From: an uncultured Clostridia bacterium
Lineage (GTDB): Bacteria; Bacillota; Clostridia; UBA1381
Length of the DNA: 47,388 nt
Assembly: GCA_947585795.1 (NCBI GenBank)
Contig: CANPXG010000013.1
Coordinates: 1-47,388, forward strand
Reading direction: 5' to 3'
Of the stretch, positions 35,282 to 43,817 are shown piece by piece. Each line of letters opens with the position of its first letter. Positions within the stretch are counted from its first letter, which is position 1. The notes beneath the pieces were generated by a model. That model was not told the origin of the DNA, ran no database searches, and was given only the letters and a program-made list of their open reading frames with translations. The position numbers and the translations under genes are program-made.

Positions 35282-36148
35282 TTACCCGCGCTCCCACCGT
35301 CCGCTGATGCCGCACGGCAGCACAAGTCCGTTTGACTGCATTTTAAGACCTATCTCGTCAGCCGTGATTTTACCGCCGAACCTTTTACCCAATGTCATAC
35401 TGAGCACGTTTATAAGAACTTCGGCGCTAAGTCCCGTCGTGTACGAATTTATGAGGAAAAACAGCGGCTTTTGCGACAGTATTTTCATACAGTCCAGCAC
35501 AAGCGGGTAAAGCTCGTTTTCAATCTTCCATACCTCGCCCGACGGTCCTCTGCCGTAGGACGGCGGATCCATTATAACAGCGTCGTACTCCCTGCCGCGC
35601 CGCTGCTCGCGCAGCACGAACTTTTTAACATCGTCCACTATATACCTTACCGGCGCGTCGCTAAGTCCCGACGACGCGGCGTTTTCCTTCGCCCAAGTCA
35701 CCATGCCCTTCGACGCGTCAACGTGCACGACCTCCGCACCCGCCTTGAGTGCGGCGACTGTCGCGCCGCCTGTGTACGCGAAAAGGTTAAGCACGCGAAC
35801 GCGCCTTGCCGCGCCGCGTATAAGCTCCGAGAACCAGTCCCAGTTGACCGCCTGCTCGGGGAACAGTCCCGTGTGCTTAAAACCCATCGGCTTTATGTTA
35901 AACGTGAGATCGCGGTACGAAACCGTCCAGCGGTCGGGCAGTTTTTTATTTAGGTACTGCCAGCTTCCGCCGCCCGATTTTGAACGGTGGTACCAAGCGT
36001 CCGCCCTGTCCCAGTCGCCGCAGGACTTGTCGCTCCATACCGCCTGAGGATCGGGACGGCGCAGAAGGTACTTGCCCCAATATTCGATTTTTTCACCGCC
36101 CGCGCTGTCGATCAGACGGTAATCCTTCCATTTATCCGCGCACCACAT
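35282..36148 (-). CDS. SAM-dependent methyltransferase, RlmI-like
   Basis: 288 residues of the RlmI/RlmK-like family, without the N-terminal PUA domain that E. coli RlmI has. It shows FKHTGLFPEQAVNWDWF, motif I LNLFAYTGGATVAAL, an acidic residue in VVHVDASKGMVTWAKENA and the NPPY-like DPPSYGRGPSGEVWK. Relatives methylate C5 of a cytosine in 23S rRNA. The target here is unknown. AGGAGAAAAATT precedes the ATG. It heads the long minus-strand string that runs to ilvD. Confidence 0.8.
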   Translation of the reverse strand: MWCADKWKDYRLIDSAGGEKIEYWGKYLLRRPDPQAVWSDKSCGDWDRADAWYHRSKSGGGSWQYLNKKLPDRWTVSYRDLTFNIKPMGFKHTGLFPEQAVNWDWFSELIRGAARRVRVLNLFAYTGGATVAALKAGAEVVHVDASKGMVTWAKENAASSGLSDAPVRYIVDDVKKFVLREQRRGREYDAVIMDPPSYGRGPSGEVWKIENELYPLVLDCMKILSQKPLFFLINSYTTGLSAEVLINVLSMTLGKRFGGKITADEIGLKMQSNGLVLPCGISGRWERG

Positions 36149-36183
36149 AATTTTTCTCCTGTCTGTAGGTTATAGATACAAAT

Positions 36184-36213
36184 ATTTTATCATTTTTCAC
36201 CGTAAGCCGTCAA
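36184..36213 (-). promoter_or_regulatory. Proximal promoter for the RlmI-like operon
   Basis: Minus strand: TTGACG (36213-36208), 18 bp, TAAAAT (36189-36184), giving a leader of about 30 nt before the ATG at 36148. It is downstream of the terminated RNA described next. Confidence 0.5.
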
Positions 36214-36234
36214 TAGAAAAAAGGAACTTATCAC

Positions 36235-36293
36235 AAAAAAGACCGCATAGCGGTCTTTAATCGGATTGTGTATAATACGGCGACCATATGGTC
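36235..36293 (-). ncRNA. Possible short terminated RNA or attenuated leader
   Basis: Promoter P1 (36300-36329) would start transcription near 36293. About 55 nt on, AAAGACCGC (36258-36250) pairs with GCGGTCTTT (36246-36238) around TAT, followed by six T (to 36235). No gene lies in this span, and the stop is placed before the proximal operon promoter. The result would be a short RNA of about 60 nt. I cannot tell a small RNA from a premature-termination leader. The palindrome GACCATATGGTC (36282-36293) lies at the start site. Confidence 0.3.
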
Positions 36294-36299
36294 ATTTTT

Positions 36300-36329
36300 A
36301 ATATACCATATTTGCTTATAATTTGTCAA
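36300..36329 (-). promoter_or_regulatory. Distal promoter P1
   Basis: Minus strand: TTGACA (36329-36324), 18 bp, TATATT (36305-36300). It points into the short terminated segment and toward the RlmI-like operon. Confidence 0.45.
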
Positions 36330-36347
36330 CTTAATTAAAAATAGCTA

Positions 36348-36376
36348 TTCACAAGTTGTTGTTTTTGTGGTAGAAT
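36348..36376 (+). promoter_or_regulatory. Promoter for tyrA
   Basis: TTCACA (36348-36353), 17 bp, TAGAAT (36371-36376) preceded by TGG, an extended -10. The leader is about 25 nt with TGAGGAG as the RBS. Back to back with P1. Confidence 0.5.
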
Positions 36377-36407
36377 GTTGTAAGTAGAAAATAATGAGGA
36401 GATAATT

Positions 36408-37250
36408 ATGAAAATTGCGATAATAGGTTTGGGACTTATAGGCGGCTCTATAGCGCGCCGTCTGCGCGGATTTCACGGCGGCTGCACCGTCGCGGCATAC
36501 AACAGAACGGAGGCAACGCTGCGTCTTGCTCTTCAGGACGGAGCGATAGACGAGGCGTATGAAAACGCGGGCGACGCGATGGACGGGGCGGATCTGATCA
36601 TACTCTGTCTGTACCCGCAGCTTAATATCGACATGGTGCGCGACAATTTGAGCCGCATTAAGGCGGGCGCGGTCATAACGGACGTGTCGGGCGTAAAAAC
36701 GTTTATGGTTGACGAGCTTTCAAAAATACTCCCCGACACTGTCGACTTTGTCGGTGCGCACCCGATGGCGGGACGCGAGGTCGGCGGCTACAAGTCCTCG
36801 ACAGACACGCTTTTTAACAACGCGTCGTTTTTGATTACGCCGACGAAGAACAATAAGCCCGAAAGCGTCGCGCTCGTGCGGGAGCTTGCGGAGTACATCG
36901 GCTGTAAGCATGTCGTAACGACCACGCCCGAGGAGCACGACGAAATAATCGCGTACACATCGCAGCTAATGCACGTCGTCGCGGTCGCGCTGTGCGATAA
37001 CCCGATGATCGAACGCTCAACGTTTTTCAGCGCGGGCAGTCTGCGCGACTGTACGCGCGTCGCGAAAATAAATGCCGAAATGTGGAGCGAGCTGTTTGTG
37101 GAAAATAAGGACGCGCTCGTAAAGCGTATAAGTGAGATGCGCGGCAGCTTGGAAAAGATAGAAAACGCCGTCGCGTCGGGTGACAGAACCACCCTCGAAA
37201 AAATCATGACGCACGCGACAAAACAAAAACTGAAATGGCTGACGGAGTAG
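36408..37250 (+). CDS. tyrA: Prephenate dehydrogenase
   Basis: Oxidises prephenate to 4-hydroxyphenylpyruvate, the tyrosine branch. 280 residues. The N-terminus IAIIGLGLIGGSIARRL is the NAD-binding Gly motif. GAHPMAGREVGGY carries the active-site His, and later YTSQLMHVVAVAL fits the family. No ACT or chorismate mutase domain is present, so feedback by tyrosine would have to act another way. The gene is alone, apart from aroF-pheA at 8777-10627. Repeat DNA follows the stop. Confidence 0.94.
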   Translation: MKIAIIGLGLIGGSIARRLRGFHGGCTVAAYNRTEATLRLALQDGAIDEAYENAGDAMDGADLIILCLYPQLNIDMVRDNLSRIKAGAVITDVSGVKTFMVDELSKILPDTVDFVGAHPMAGREVGGYKSSTDTLFNNASFLITPTKNNKPESVALVRELAEYIGCKHVVTTTPEEHDEIIAYTSQLMHVVAVALCDNPMIERSTFFSAGSLRDCTRVAKINAEMWSELFVENKDALVKRISEMRGSLEKIENAVASGDRTTLEKIMTHATKQKLKWLTE

Positions 37251-37269
37251 GAATAAGGGATGAATGAAT

Positions 37270-37388
37270 AAACCCCTCCGACGCCTACGGCGCCACCTCC
37301 CCTAGTAGGGGAGGCTTGCGTTATGTGCCGCACGCCGTATGGCTCCCCTACTAGGGGAGCTGTCACACGTAGTGTGACTGAGGGGTTT
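37270..37388. repeat. 119-bp palindromic repeat element
   Basis: Ends are AAACCCCTC (37270-37278) and GAGGGGTTT (37380-37388), a 9-bp inverted repeat. Inside are three strong palindromes: CCTCCCCTA/TAGGGGAGG (37296-37314), GCTCCCCTA/TAGGGGAGC (37342-37360) and GTCACAC/GTGTGAC (37362-37378). There is no coding sequence. This looks like a small non-autonomous repeat of the kind scattered in gut Clostridia genomes. Target-site duplication was not clear. Confidence 0.6.
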
Positions 37389-37394
37389 CTACAG

Positions 37395-37509
37395 CCGCCC
37401 GCAAGGGGCGACCCTACACCTGTATTTTATAAATTACGCACCGTAGGGGCGACCCTCGCGGTCGCCCGCATTCAAGTCACACCGTAGGGGCGAACCGTGT
37501 TCGCCCGCA
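37395..37509. repeat. Three short palindromic repeat units
   Basis: Unit 1 (37395-37415) is GCCCGCAAGGGGCGACCCTA, in reverse orientation to the others. Units 2 and 3 (37441-37470 and 37482-37509) both open CCGTAGGGGCGA and close with CGCCCGCA. Each of the latter forms a hairpin, GGGCGACC/GGTCGCCC or GGGCGAAC/GTTCGCCC. They lie just before the RBS of the SLH-PstS gene. Confidence 0.55.
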
Positions 37510-37531
37510 AAAACAGAAAGGATCAACCGCA

Positions 37532-39253
37532 ATGAAAAAAATACTAACCGTTGCCGCAGCGATACTTATACTCACCGCTTCGTCGGTGTGCGCGTCAAGC
37601 ACAAATTATGTGATGTATTACGAAAAAATGCCCGAGGGTTTGGAATGGGGCGACATTTACAAACTTGCCGCGGTCGATAAAGCGACGGGGAAAGTTATTC
37701 CGATAAGCGACTGCACTACGGACTACGGTTACGCGTATGTTCCCGAGGGGACGGAAATCTCGTTTGAAAAGCGCGAAGAAATCAAATTTAACGACATACC
37801 CGAATACGGCGAGCCTGCGGGACTTGACGACTTATCGCGGCGCGGCGTGTTCTCGGGCGACGAGAACGGAAATTTCAACGAAAACGAAATCCTAACGCGC
37901 GCCCAAATGACGGCGCTTTTGGCAAGAATAATCGGCGCGGACGGTGAGGCGGCGGGTGATATGCCGTTTACGGACGTGCCGCAGGATTCGTGGTTCGCCT
38001 CGCCTGTGTATGCGCTTTATAAGCGCGGGATAGTCGCGGGGGACGAAAAATTTAATCCCGACCGCCCCGTGACGCGCGAGGAGCTTGTCACAATGGAATA
38101 CAGGATAATAAAGGAGCTCGGCGGAAATATCAAGGAAAGCGCGGAAACGCCGGAGGGCTGCAAAGATTTTGACGCGGTTTCCGATTACGCGAAAAGCACG
38201 TATGCGGCTATGGACGCGTCGGAATACACGGTTCCGTTCGACTATGACGCCTTCGAGCCGTATATTGACGAGTACGGAAATTTTTATGAAACTCTTAATG
38301 AGCTGCGTCTGCTTGATCCGCAAAGCACCGTCACGCGCGGTGATGCGGCGATGTACCTTTATTATTGTCTGATACTCGACTTTATCAGAAACAACGCGCC
38401 CGCGATTCCGACAGATGCCGCCGCAGCGTTTGACCTCGGCGAGGAAATGCCGCGCATTACGGGTTCAACTTCGTCATATCCTATCACGGAGTCGCTTTAC
38501 GAAGCGCTGTTTGAAAATTACGGAAATCACCCGATGTTCCCGAAAAGCCACGATAAGACGATTGAATCATACAGGCTGCTCATAGACGGCAAGACGGACG
38601 TTATTCTTGTTCCCGATCCGAGCAGCGAGGTTAAGGAGCTGTCGGAGGAAAAGGGCGTGGAGCTTGAATATATCCCAATCGCGGACGAGGCGCTCGTGTT
38701 CTTCACCGCGTCGGACAATCCCGCGGAAAACCTCACAAGCGCGGATATTGAGCGTATCTACATTGATAATTCGGTTACGAACTGGAATGAGATAGGCGGC
38801 TCGGACGCGGGCTTCACGCCGTTTTGCCGCAACAACGACAGTGGCTCTCACGCGCAGATGGAGCAGTTTTTCTTGAAGGGGCGCGAAATAAACGAGAATA
38901 TCCGCCGCGAGCACATGTCGCTTGCGATGTCGGACATCCTCACCGAGGTGGAAGCGTACAATGCGCACAACCCCGGCAGCTATGCGCTCGGGTACAGTAT
39001 GTATTACTATTTTGAAAACAATAAATGGGTTTTGGGAACGGACGAGAACCTGAAGCTGTTGTCGGTTGACGGAGTTAAGCCGACGGCGGAGAGTCTTGCC
39101 GACGGCAGCTATCCTCTCGCTACGCACTACTTCGCAGTAATAAGAAAGGACGAGCCGGAAAGCTCGCCCGCAAGAAAGCTCGCCGCGTTCCTCACAAACG
39201 AGGCGGGACAGGTCTGCATATCAAACGCCGGTTTCGGCGCAAGAGTAAAATAA
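37532..39253 (+). CDS. Surface protein fusing SLH domains to a PstS-like phosphate-binding domain
   Basis: 573 residues. A signal peptide ends near SSVCA (about residue 21). Two or three SLH domains follow: ~90-138 (GVFSGDENGNFNENEILTRA), ~145-200 (FTDVPQDSWFASPVYALYKR) and a weaker third to about 285. SLH domains bind cell-wall polymer in Gram-positives. From about 308 a PstS-like phosphate-binding domain shows GSTSSYPITESLYEALFENY, YIPIADEALVFFTA, NWNEIGGSDA and RNNDSGSHAQMEQFF, the family's phosphate-contact regions. This binder is attached to the wall rather than to the membrane. No pstCAB genes lie nearby, so a transport partner is not shown. Confidence 0.75.
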   Translation: MKKILTVAAAILILTASSVCASSTNYVMYYEKMPEGLEWGDIYKLAAVDKATGKVIPISDCTTDYGYAYVPEGTEISFEKREEIKFNDIPEYGEPAGLDDLSRRGVFSGDENGNFNENEILTRAQMTALLARIIGADGEAAGDMPFTDVPQDSWFASPVYALYKRGIVAGDEKFNPDRPVTREELVTMEYRIIKELGGNIKESAETPEGCKDFDAVSDYAKSTYAAMDASEYTVPFDYDAFEPYIDEYGNFYETLNELRLLDPQSTVTRGDAAMYLYYCLILDFIRNNAPAIPTDAAAAFDLGEEMPRITGSTSSYPITESLYEALFENYGNHPMFPKSHDKTIESYRLLIDGKTDVILVPDPSSEVKELSEEKGVELEYIPIADEALVFFTASDNPAENLTSADIERIYIDNSVTNWNEIGGSDAGFTPFCRNNDSGSHAQMEQFFLKGREINENIRREHMSLAMSDILTEVEAYNAHNPGSYALGYSMYYYFENNKWVLGTDENLKLLSVDGVKPTAESLADGSYPLATHYFAVIRKDEPESSPARKLAAFLTNEAGQVCISNAGFGARVK

Positions 39254-39286
39254 TCGCCCTCGCCTATTAAGCAGGAAATGAAATGA

Positions 39287-39493
39287 TAAATTGTGATTTA
39301 ACGGTGTAAAATCAAAATGCTCTGTATTTCAATTCCCACCGTAGGGCGGGCTGCCCCCAGCCCGCCGCATCCCCGACATGCCGACGGCAACGGTTTTATC
39401 ATTTTCGGATTATTCAAACCGGTAAACGGCGGGGTGAAGGCACCCCGCCCTACAACCGTTGATTGGAATATATCGCTAATAAATCACAATTTA
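39287..39493. repeat. 207-bp MITE-like element with perfect 14-bp terminal inverted repeats
   Basis: TAAATTGTGATTTA (39287-39300) and TAAATCACAATTTA (39480-39493) are exact inverted copies. The similarity continues inward, imperfectly, to the paired GTAGGGCGGG and CCCGCCCTAC. Inner hairpins include GGGCGGGCT/AGCCCGCC (39345-39363). There is no ORF, so it would need a transposase in trans. It ends 28 bp before the queF ATG and provides most of the queF upstream region. Confidence 0.65.
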
Positions 39494-39521
39494 ATCAAAT
39501 AATAACAAAGGAGCAAATACC

Positions 39522-40004
39522 ATGCCGAGAACGAAATCGGAAACGGAAGGTCTCACCCTTCTGGGAAACAAAAAAACAGAATACCGCGATAACTACGCGC
39601 CGGAGGTACTTGAAACATTCGTGAACAAACACCCCGAGAACGACTACATGGTGACGTTTAACTGTCCCGAATTCACGTCGCTCTGCCCGATAACGGGTCA
39701 GCCGGACTTTGCGCGTATCATAATCAACTACATCCCAAACGAAAAAATGGTCGAGTCGAAATCGCTGAAACTGTACCTTTTCAGCTTCCGCAACCGCGGC
39801 GACTTCCACGAGGACTGCGTCAATATTATAATGAAGGATCTCGTAAAGCTGATGCAGCCGAAATACCTCGAAGTTAAGGGCATATTCACGCCGCGCGGCG
39901 GAATATCAATCTACCCGTTCGCGAACTACGGCGAAAAGGGTACGAAATATGAAAAAATCGCTGAAGAAAGGCTTTTCGACAGCTTAAAGGAGAATATGAA
40001 ATGA
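39522..40004 (+). CDS. queF: 7-cyano-7-deazaguanine reductase (preQ0 to preQ1)
   Basis: NADPH-dependent nitrile reductase giving preQ1, the base inserted into tRNA on the way to queuosine. 160 residues, the short single-domain form. The catalytic Cys is in [13 protein letters not shown], the acid in DFHEDCVN, and the QueF motif is [21 protein letters not shown] precedes the ATG. It overlaps queC by four bases (ATGA). It heads a complete preQ1 operon. Confidence 0.95.
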   Translation: MPRTKSETEGLTLLGNKKTEYRDNYAPEVLETFVNKHPENDYMVTFNCPEFTSLCPITGQPDFARIIINYIPNEKMVESKSLKLYLFSFRNRGDFHEDCVNIIMKDLVKLMQPKYLEVKGIFTPRGGISIYPFANYGEKGTKYEKIAEERLFDSLKENMK

Positions 40005-40675
40005 TAAAGGAAAAAAAGGCAATCGTTGTTTTGTCGGGCGGTCAGGACAGCACGACGTGTCTGTTCTGGGCGATAGACAAATTCGGCATGGAAAACGTGT
40101 CGGCTGTGGGCTTTGACTACGGTCAGCGTCACAAGCTTGAACTCGAATGTGCGGCGGAGATCTGCGCTGACGCGGGTATCGCGTATAAAGTTATCCCCAC
40201 ACCAATCATAAATCAGCTTAGTGCTAACTCGCTCACGCGTGAGGATATACCCGTTGAGGAAACAAAGCCCGACGGCGCGCCGCCGAATACCTTTGTCGAG
40301 GGGCGTAATCTGTTGTTTTTAAGCTACGCCGCGATTTACGCGAAAACGCACGGCGCGACCGAAATCGTCACCGGCGTGTGCGAGACGGATTTTTCCGGTT
40401 ACCCCGACTGCAGGGATATTTTTGTGAAGTCGCTGAACGTCACGCTCAACCTCGCTATGGATTACAATTTCGTGATACATACGCCGCTGATGTGGATCGA
40501 CAAGGCGGCGACGTGGAAAATGGCTGACGATTTGGGCGTGCTGGACGTTGTGTATAATAAGACGCTCACCTGCTATAACGGCATTAAGGGTATGGGCTGC
40601 GGTCATTGTCCCGCGTGTACGCTCCGCCGCCGCGGATATGAGGAATTTTTGGAGATGAAATCATGTACGAAGTAA
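40001..40675 (+). CDS. queC: 7-cyano-7-deazaguanine synthase
   Basis: ATP-dependent ligase turning carboxydeazaguanine and ammonia into preQ0. 224 residues. [11 protein letters not shown] is the PP-loop, followed by DYGQRHKLE. The zinc cysteines are in [16 protein letters not shown] near the C-terminus. It overlaps queF at the start and queD at the end (13 bp), a strongly coupled operon. Confidence 0.96.
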   Translation: MIKEKKAIVVLSGGQDSTTCLFWAIDKFGMENVSAVGFDYGQRHKLELECAAEICADAGIAYKVIPTPIINQLSANSLTREDIPVEETKPDGAPPNTFVEGRNLLFLSYAAIYAKTHGATEIVTGVCETDFSGYPDCRDIFVKSLNVTLNLAMDYNFVIHTPLMWIDKAATWKMADDLGVLDVVYNKTLTCYNGIKGMGCGHCPACTLRRRGYEEFLEMKSCTK

Positions 40676-41019
40676 AAAAACGCATTGAAATAAGCGCGGC
40701 ACATTATCTAAAGCTCGATTATGATTCCAAGTGCACGAATCTGCACGGTCACAACTGGCTCGTAACCGTGTATCTGCGAAGCGAAACGCTTGACAAAAAC
40801 GGAATGATAATGGACTTTACGCAAATAAAGGAAAAAATAAAGGACAAATTTGACCACAAGGTAATAAACGACGTTGTGCCCTTCAACCCGACTGCGGAAA
40901 ATCTGGCGAAACACATCTGCGACGCGCTCGCGCCGTACTGTTACCGCGTGGACGTGACGGAAAGCGAAAACAACACCGCGTCGTATTACAAATCCGAAAC
41001 GAAAGCGGTGCTTTTATGA
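40663..41019 (+). CDS. queD: 6-carboxytetrahydropterin synthase
   Basis: Converts dihydroneopterin triphosphate to carboxytetrahydropterin. 118 residues. Zinc-binding histidines are in SAAHYL and NLHGHNW, and the catalytic Cys in SKCTNLHGH. The later DHKVINDV and TAENLAKHI are the family's dimer and acid regions. It overlaps queC by 13 and queE by 4 bases. Confidence 0.94.
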   Translation: MYEVKKRIEISAAHYLKLDYDSKCTNLHGHNWLVTVYLRSETLDKNGMIMDFTQIKEKIKDKFDHKVINDVVPFNPTAENLAKHICDALAPYCYRVDVTESENNTASYYKSETKAVLL

Positions 41020-41684
41020 AGGTAGTTGAAATCTTTGACAGCATCGACGGCGAGGGCATCCGCGCCGGTGCAGGAGCGACGTTTATACGTCTTGCCGGCT
41101 GCAATCTGCGCTGTACCTACTGTGACACCGCGTACGCGCTTTTCGGCGAGGACGAGCCTTGCGTGTACGAGGAAATGACGGTTGATGAAATCGTAAAAAA
41201 AGTAAATCCGCGCTACAAACGCGTCACGCTCACGGGCGGTGAGCCGCTTGTGCATAAAGACTGCCGCGCTCTCACGGAGCGCCTTATCGAAAACGGCTGC
41301 GAGGTAAATGTCGAAACTAACGGCGCTGCCGACATTACCGACATACCGCGCGGCGGCGGACTTTTTTTCACGATAGACTACAAGCTCCCGTCAAGCGGCA
41401 TGACGGACAAGATGATTTGGAATAACTTCAAAAACCTTACCCCGCGCGACGTTGTTAAATTCGTCGTCGGCAGTGACGAGGACATGGAGCAGACCGTGGA
41501 AATCGTAAAAAAACTGAAAGCAATTTATGATGTGATGCCGCACATATTTATCGGAACGGTATACGGTATGTATGACGCTAAAAAAGCGGTCAGTACGATT
41601 CTTACCGAGGACGCGCTCGCGGACGCGCGTTTCCAGCTGCAAATGCACAAAATAATTTGGGACCCAAACGAGAGGGGAGTATAG
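41016..41684 (+). CDS. queE: 7-carboxy-7-deazaguanine synthase
   Basis: Radical SAM ring-contracting enzyme. 222 residues. IDGEGIRAG matches the family's start, and the iron-sulfur cysteines are in CNLRCTYCD (CxxxCxxC). [10 protein letters not shown] is the SAM-binding part. It makes carboxydeazaguanine for QueC. It overlaps queD by 4 bases and is followed after one base by folE. Confidence 0.95.
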   Translation: MKVVEIFDSIDGEGIRAGAGATFIRLAGCNLRCTYCDTAYALFGEDEPCVYEEMTVDEIVKKVNPRYKRVTLTGGEPLVHKDCRALTERLIENGCEVNVETNGAADITDIPRGGGLFFTIDYKLPSSGMTDKMIWNNFKNLTPRDVVKFVVGSDEDMEQTVEIVKKLKAIYDVMPHIFIGTVYGMYDAKKAVSTILTEDALADARFQLQMHKIIWDPNERGV

Positions 41685-41685
41685 C

Positions 41686-42264
41686 GTGAAAAAAGAATTT
41701 GACCACGAAAAAATAGAACGAGCCGTAAAAATGCTCATCGAGGCGATAGGCGACGACCCCGACAGGGAAGGACTTACCGAAACACCCGCGCGCGTCGCCC
41801 GCATGTACGACGAAATATTTGAAGGCATGCGCTACACCAATGACGAGATCGCCGACATGTTCAACAAATGCTTCGAGGACGTAAACTCAAACGACCTCGT
41901 TCTCGTAAAGGACATAGAAGTATTTTCATACTGTGAGCACCACCTCGCGCTCATGTACAATATGAAGTGCCACGTCGGCTACATACCGAACGGCAAAGTG
42001 ATAGGACTTTCAAAAATAAGCCGCATATGCGACATGGTATCGAAGCGCCTCCAGCTACAGGAAAAAATGTGCGCCGACATCGCGTACATTATGCAAAAGG
42101 TCTGCGACACAGAGGACGTGATCGTGATCATCGAGGGCGAGCACAGCTGCATGACCGCGCGCGGCATAAAGTCACGCTCCGCGAAAACGCGCACGGCGGC
42201 GGTGCGCGGACTGTTCGACACCGACCATGACCTTCGCAGCGAGGTCTATAACCTACTGAAATAA
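41686..42264 (+). CDS. folE: GTP cyclohydrolase I
   Basis: Makes dihydroneopterin triphosphate from GTP, the shared entry to folate and deazapurines. 192 residues. [16 protein letters not shown], the zinc site SYCEHHLAL and [14 protein letters not shown] are diagnostic. GTG start at 41686, with GAGGGGAG upstream. In the queF-C-D-E operon it supplies the substrate for QueD, so the operon encodes the whole path from GTP to preQ1. A strong terminator follows. Confidence 0.96.
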   Translation: MKKEFDHEKIERAVKMLIEAIGDDPDREGLTETPARVARMYDEIFEGMRYTNDEIADMFNKCFEDVNSNDLVLVKDIEVFSYCEHHLALMYNMKCHVGYIPNGKVIGLSKISRICDMVSKRLQLQEKMCADIAYIMQKVCDTEDVIVIIEGEHSCMTARGIKSRSAKTRTAAVRGLFDTDHDLRSEVYNLLK

Positions 42265-42271
42265 ACATACA

Positions 42272-42302
42272 AAAATGACGCGCCTTTTGGGCGCGTCATT
42301 TT
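42272..42302. terminator. Bidirectional terminator between folE and rho
   Basis: AAAATGACGCGCC (42272-42284) pairs with GGCGCGTCATTTT (42290-42302), a 13-bp stem with a 5-base loop. It ends the que operon and the converging rho gene. Confidence 0.9.
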
Positions 42303-42306
42303 ACCA

Positions 42307-43635
42307 TCAAAGCGTTTTACCGTAACGCCTTATGACCATATCAACAAACTCCGCGTTCGTCGCGGTATTTTTAAGACAATGCAAAAATCCCTGCATAACG
42401 TCGGAATTTATGTTTTTACCCATTTCGCGGCGAAGCAAACGGTTCGCCTCAAGCTCACGCTTTGAAAGCAGCTCCTCCTCACGTCTGGTACCTGACCTTA
42501 TAATGTCTATCGCGGGGAAGATACGCTTCTCCTGCAAAAACCTGTCGAGCTTAAGCTCCATGTTGCCCGTACCCTTAAACTCCTCAAATATAACGTCGTC
42601 CATACGGCTTCCCGTTTCGACGAGCGCCGTCGCGAGGATAGTGAGGCTGCCGCCCTCCTCTATCTTACGCGCCGCGCCGAAGAACTTTTTCGGCTTAAAG
42701 AGCGCGTCGGGATCAAGACCGCCCGACAGCGTTCTGCCTGTCGGCGTGACCGTGAGGTTGTACGCCCTCGCAAGACGCGTTATCGAATCGAGCAGTATAA
42801 CCACGTCCTTTTTATGCTCAACGAGGCGCGACGCTCTGTCAAGCACCATCTCCGCCAAACGGCAGTGATTTTCGGGCATTTGATCGAACGTGGACGCGAC
42901 CACCTCGCCGTCGATCGACCGCTTCATGTCCGTAACCTCCTCCGGACGCTCGTCGATAAGCAGCACTATCAGCTTCACGTCGGGATAATTTTTCGATATA
43001 GACTGCGCGATTTGCTTTATTATCGTCGTTTTACCCGCCTTCGGCGGCGCGACGATCATACCGCGCTGACCTTTGCCGATAGGCGTTATAATATCTATAA
43101 GCCGCGACGCGATTTTTTCTCTTTCACCGGTGTCGAGCGACAGCTTTTCGTTCGGGTATATCGGCGTAAGTCGCTCGAACTGACGGCGGCGGAACGCAAC
43201 GTCAACCGTGTCGCCGTTTATCGTTTTTATGAAAAGAAGCGGCGAGTACTTGTCGTCGTCCTGCGACAATTTGCAGTCGCCGACGAGCTCGTCACCCATT
43301 TTCAGCCTGAATCGGCGTATCTGCACAGGCGAAACGTATATATCGTGCCTGCTCGGCATATAGCCGTTCACGCGCAGAAAACCAAACCCCTCCTCCATAA
43401 GGTCAAGTATGCCGTGCACCTCGATCGCGTCCGACGGACGCTCGTACTTTTTAAAGGGGACGACAGGCTCTTCTTTTTTTTGCACCGCGGTTTCGCGCGC
43501 CTTTTCACGCGCCTCGCGTATCAAGGCGATGATCTCGTCCTTTCTGAGCGCGGAAATTTTTTCGATACCCAAGCCCTGCGCGATTTGCTTAAGCTCTTCT
43601 TTCGTTTTCTTTTCAAGAATTACATTGTCCTGCAT
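42307..43635 (-). CDS. rho: Transcription termination factor Rho
   Basis: Hexameric RNA-dependent ATPase that ends transcription. 442 residues. The N-terminal helical part (KEELKQIAQGLGIEKISALRKDE) and an RNA-binding cold-shock-like domain lead to the ATPase: Walker A VAPPKAGKTTI, VLLIDERPEEVTDM (Q-loop), DSITRLARAYN, and the R-loop GTGNMELKLDR with the arginine finger region. No long low-complexity insertion is seen. The promoter is the palindrome at 43818-43851 or downstream of it. The upstream leader is about 180 nt. Confidence 0.97.
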   Translation of the reverse strand: MQDNVILEKKTKEELKQIAQGLGIEKISALRKDEIIALIREAREKARETAVQKKEEPVVPFKKYERPSDAIEVHGILDLMEEGFGFLRVNGYMPSRHDIYVSPVQIRRFRLKMGDELVGDCKLSQDDDKYSPLLFIKTINGDTVDVAFRRRQFERLTPIYPNEKLSLDTGEREKIASRLIDIITPIGKGQRGMIVAPPKAGKTTIIKQIAQSISKNYPDVKLIVLLIDERPEEVTDMKRSIDGEVVASTFDQMPENHCRLAEMVLDRASRLVEHKKDVVILLDSITRLARAYNLTVTPTGRTLSGGLDPDALFKPKKFFGAARKIEEGGSLTILATALVETGSRMDDVIFEEFKGTGNMELKLDRFLQEKRIFPAIDIIRSGTRREEELLSKRELEANRLLRREMGKNINSDVMQGFLHCLKNTATNAEFVDMVIRRYGKTL

Positions 43636-43817
43636 AAAAATAAACTCTCTTTCTAAAAAATAGCAACAAAAATATATATCATCATATGTGTTTTTTCAAT
43701 TTGTGAAAATTGCCGTTACGATCCGTCCCCATGACCTTCCTTAACCGAGGGACAAAAAACAAAACAAACTTTTATCAATAAAATGCCAAAAACGTAAGTG
43801 ATAAATATTCATTTTAC

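Noticed and set aside
39254-39521. A preQ1 riboswitch before queF.
   Set aside because: No preQ1-I-like loop and tail could be recognised. The space is mostly the inverted-repeat element.
42814-43656. A 280-residue plus-strand open frame opposite rho.
   Set aside because: Antisense shadow, Arg/Tyr-rich, with no RBS or domain.
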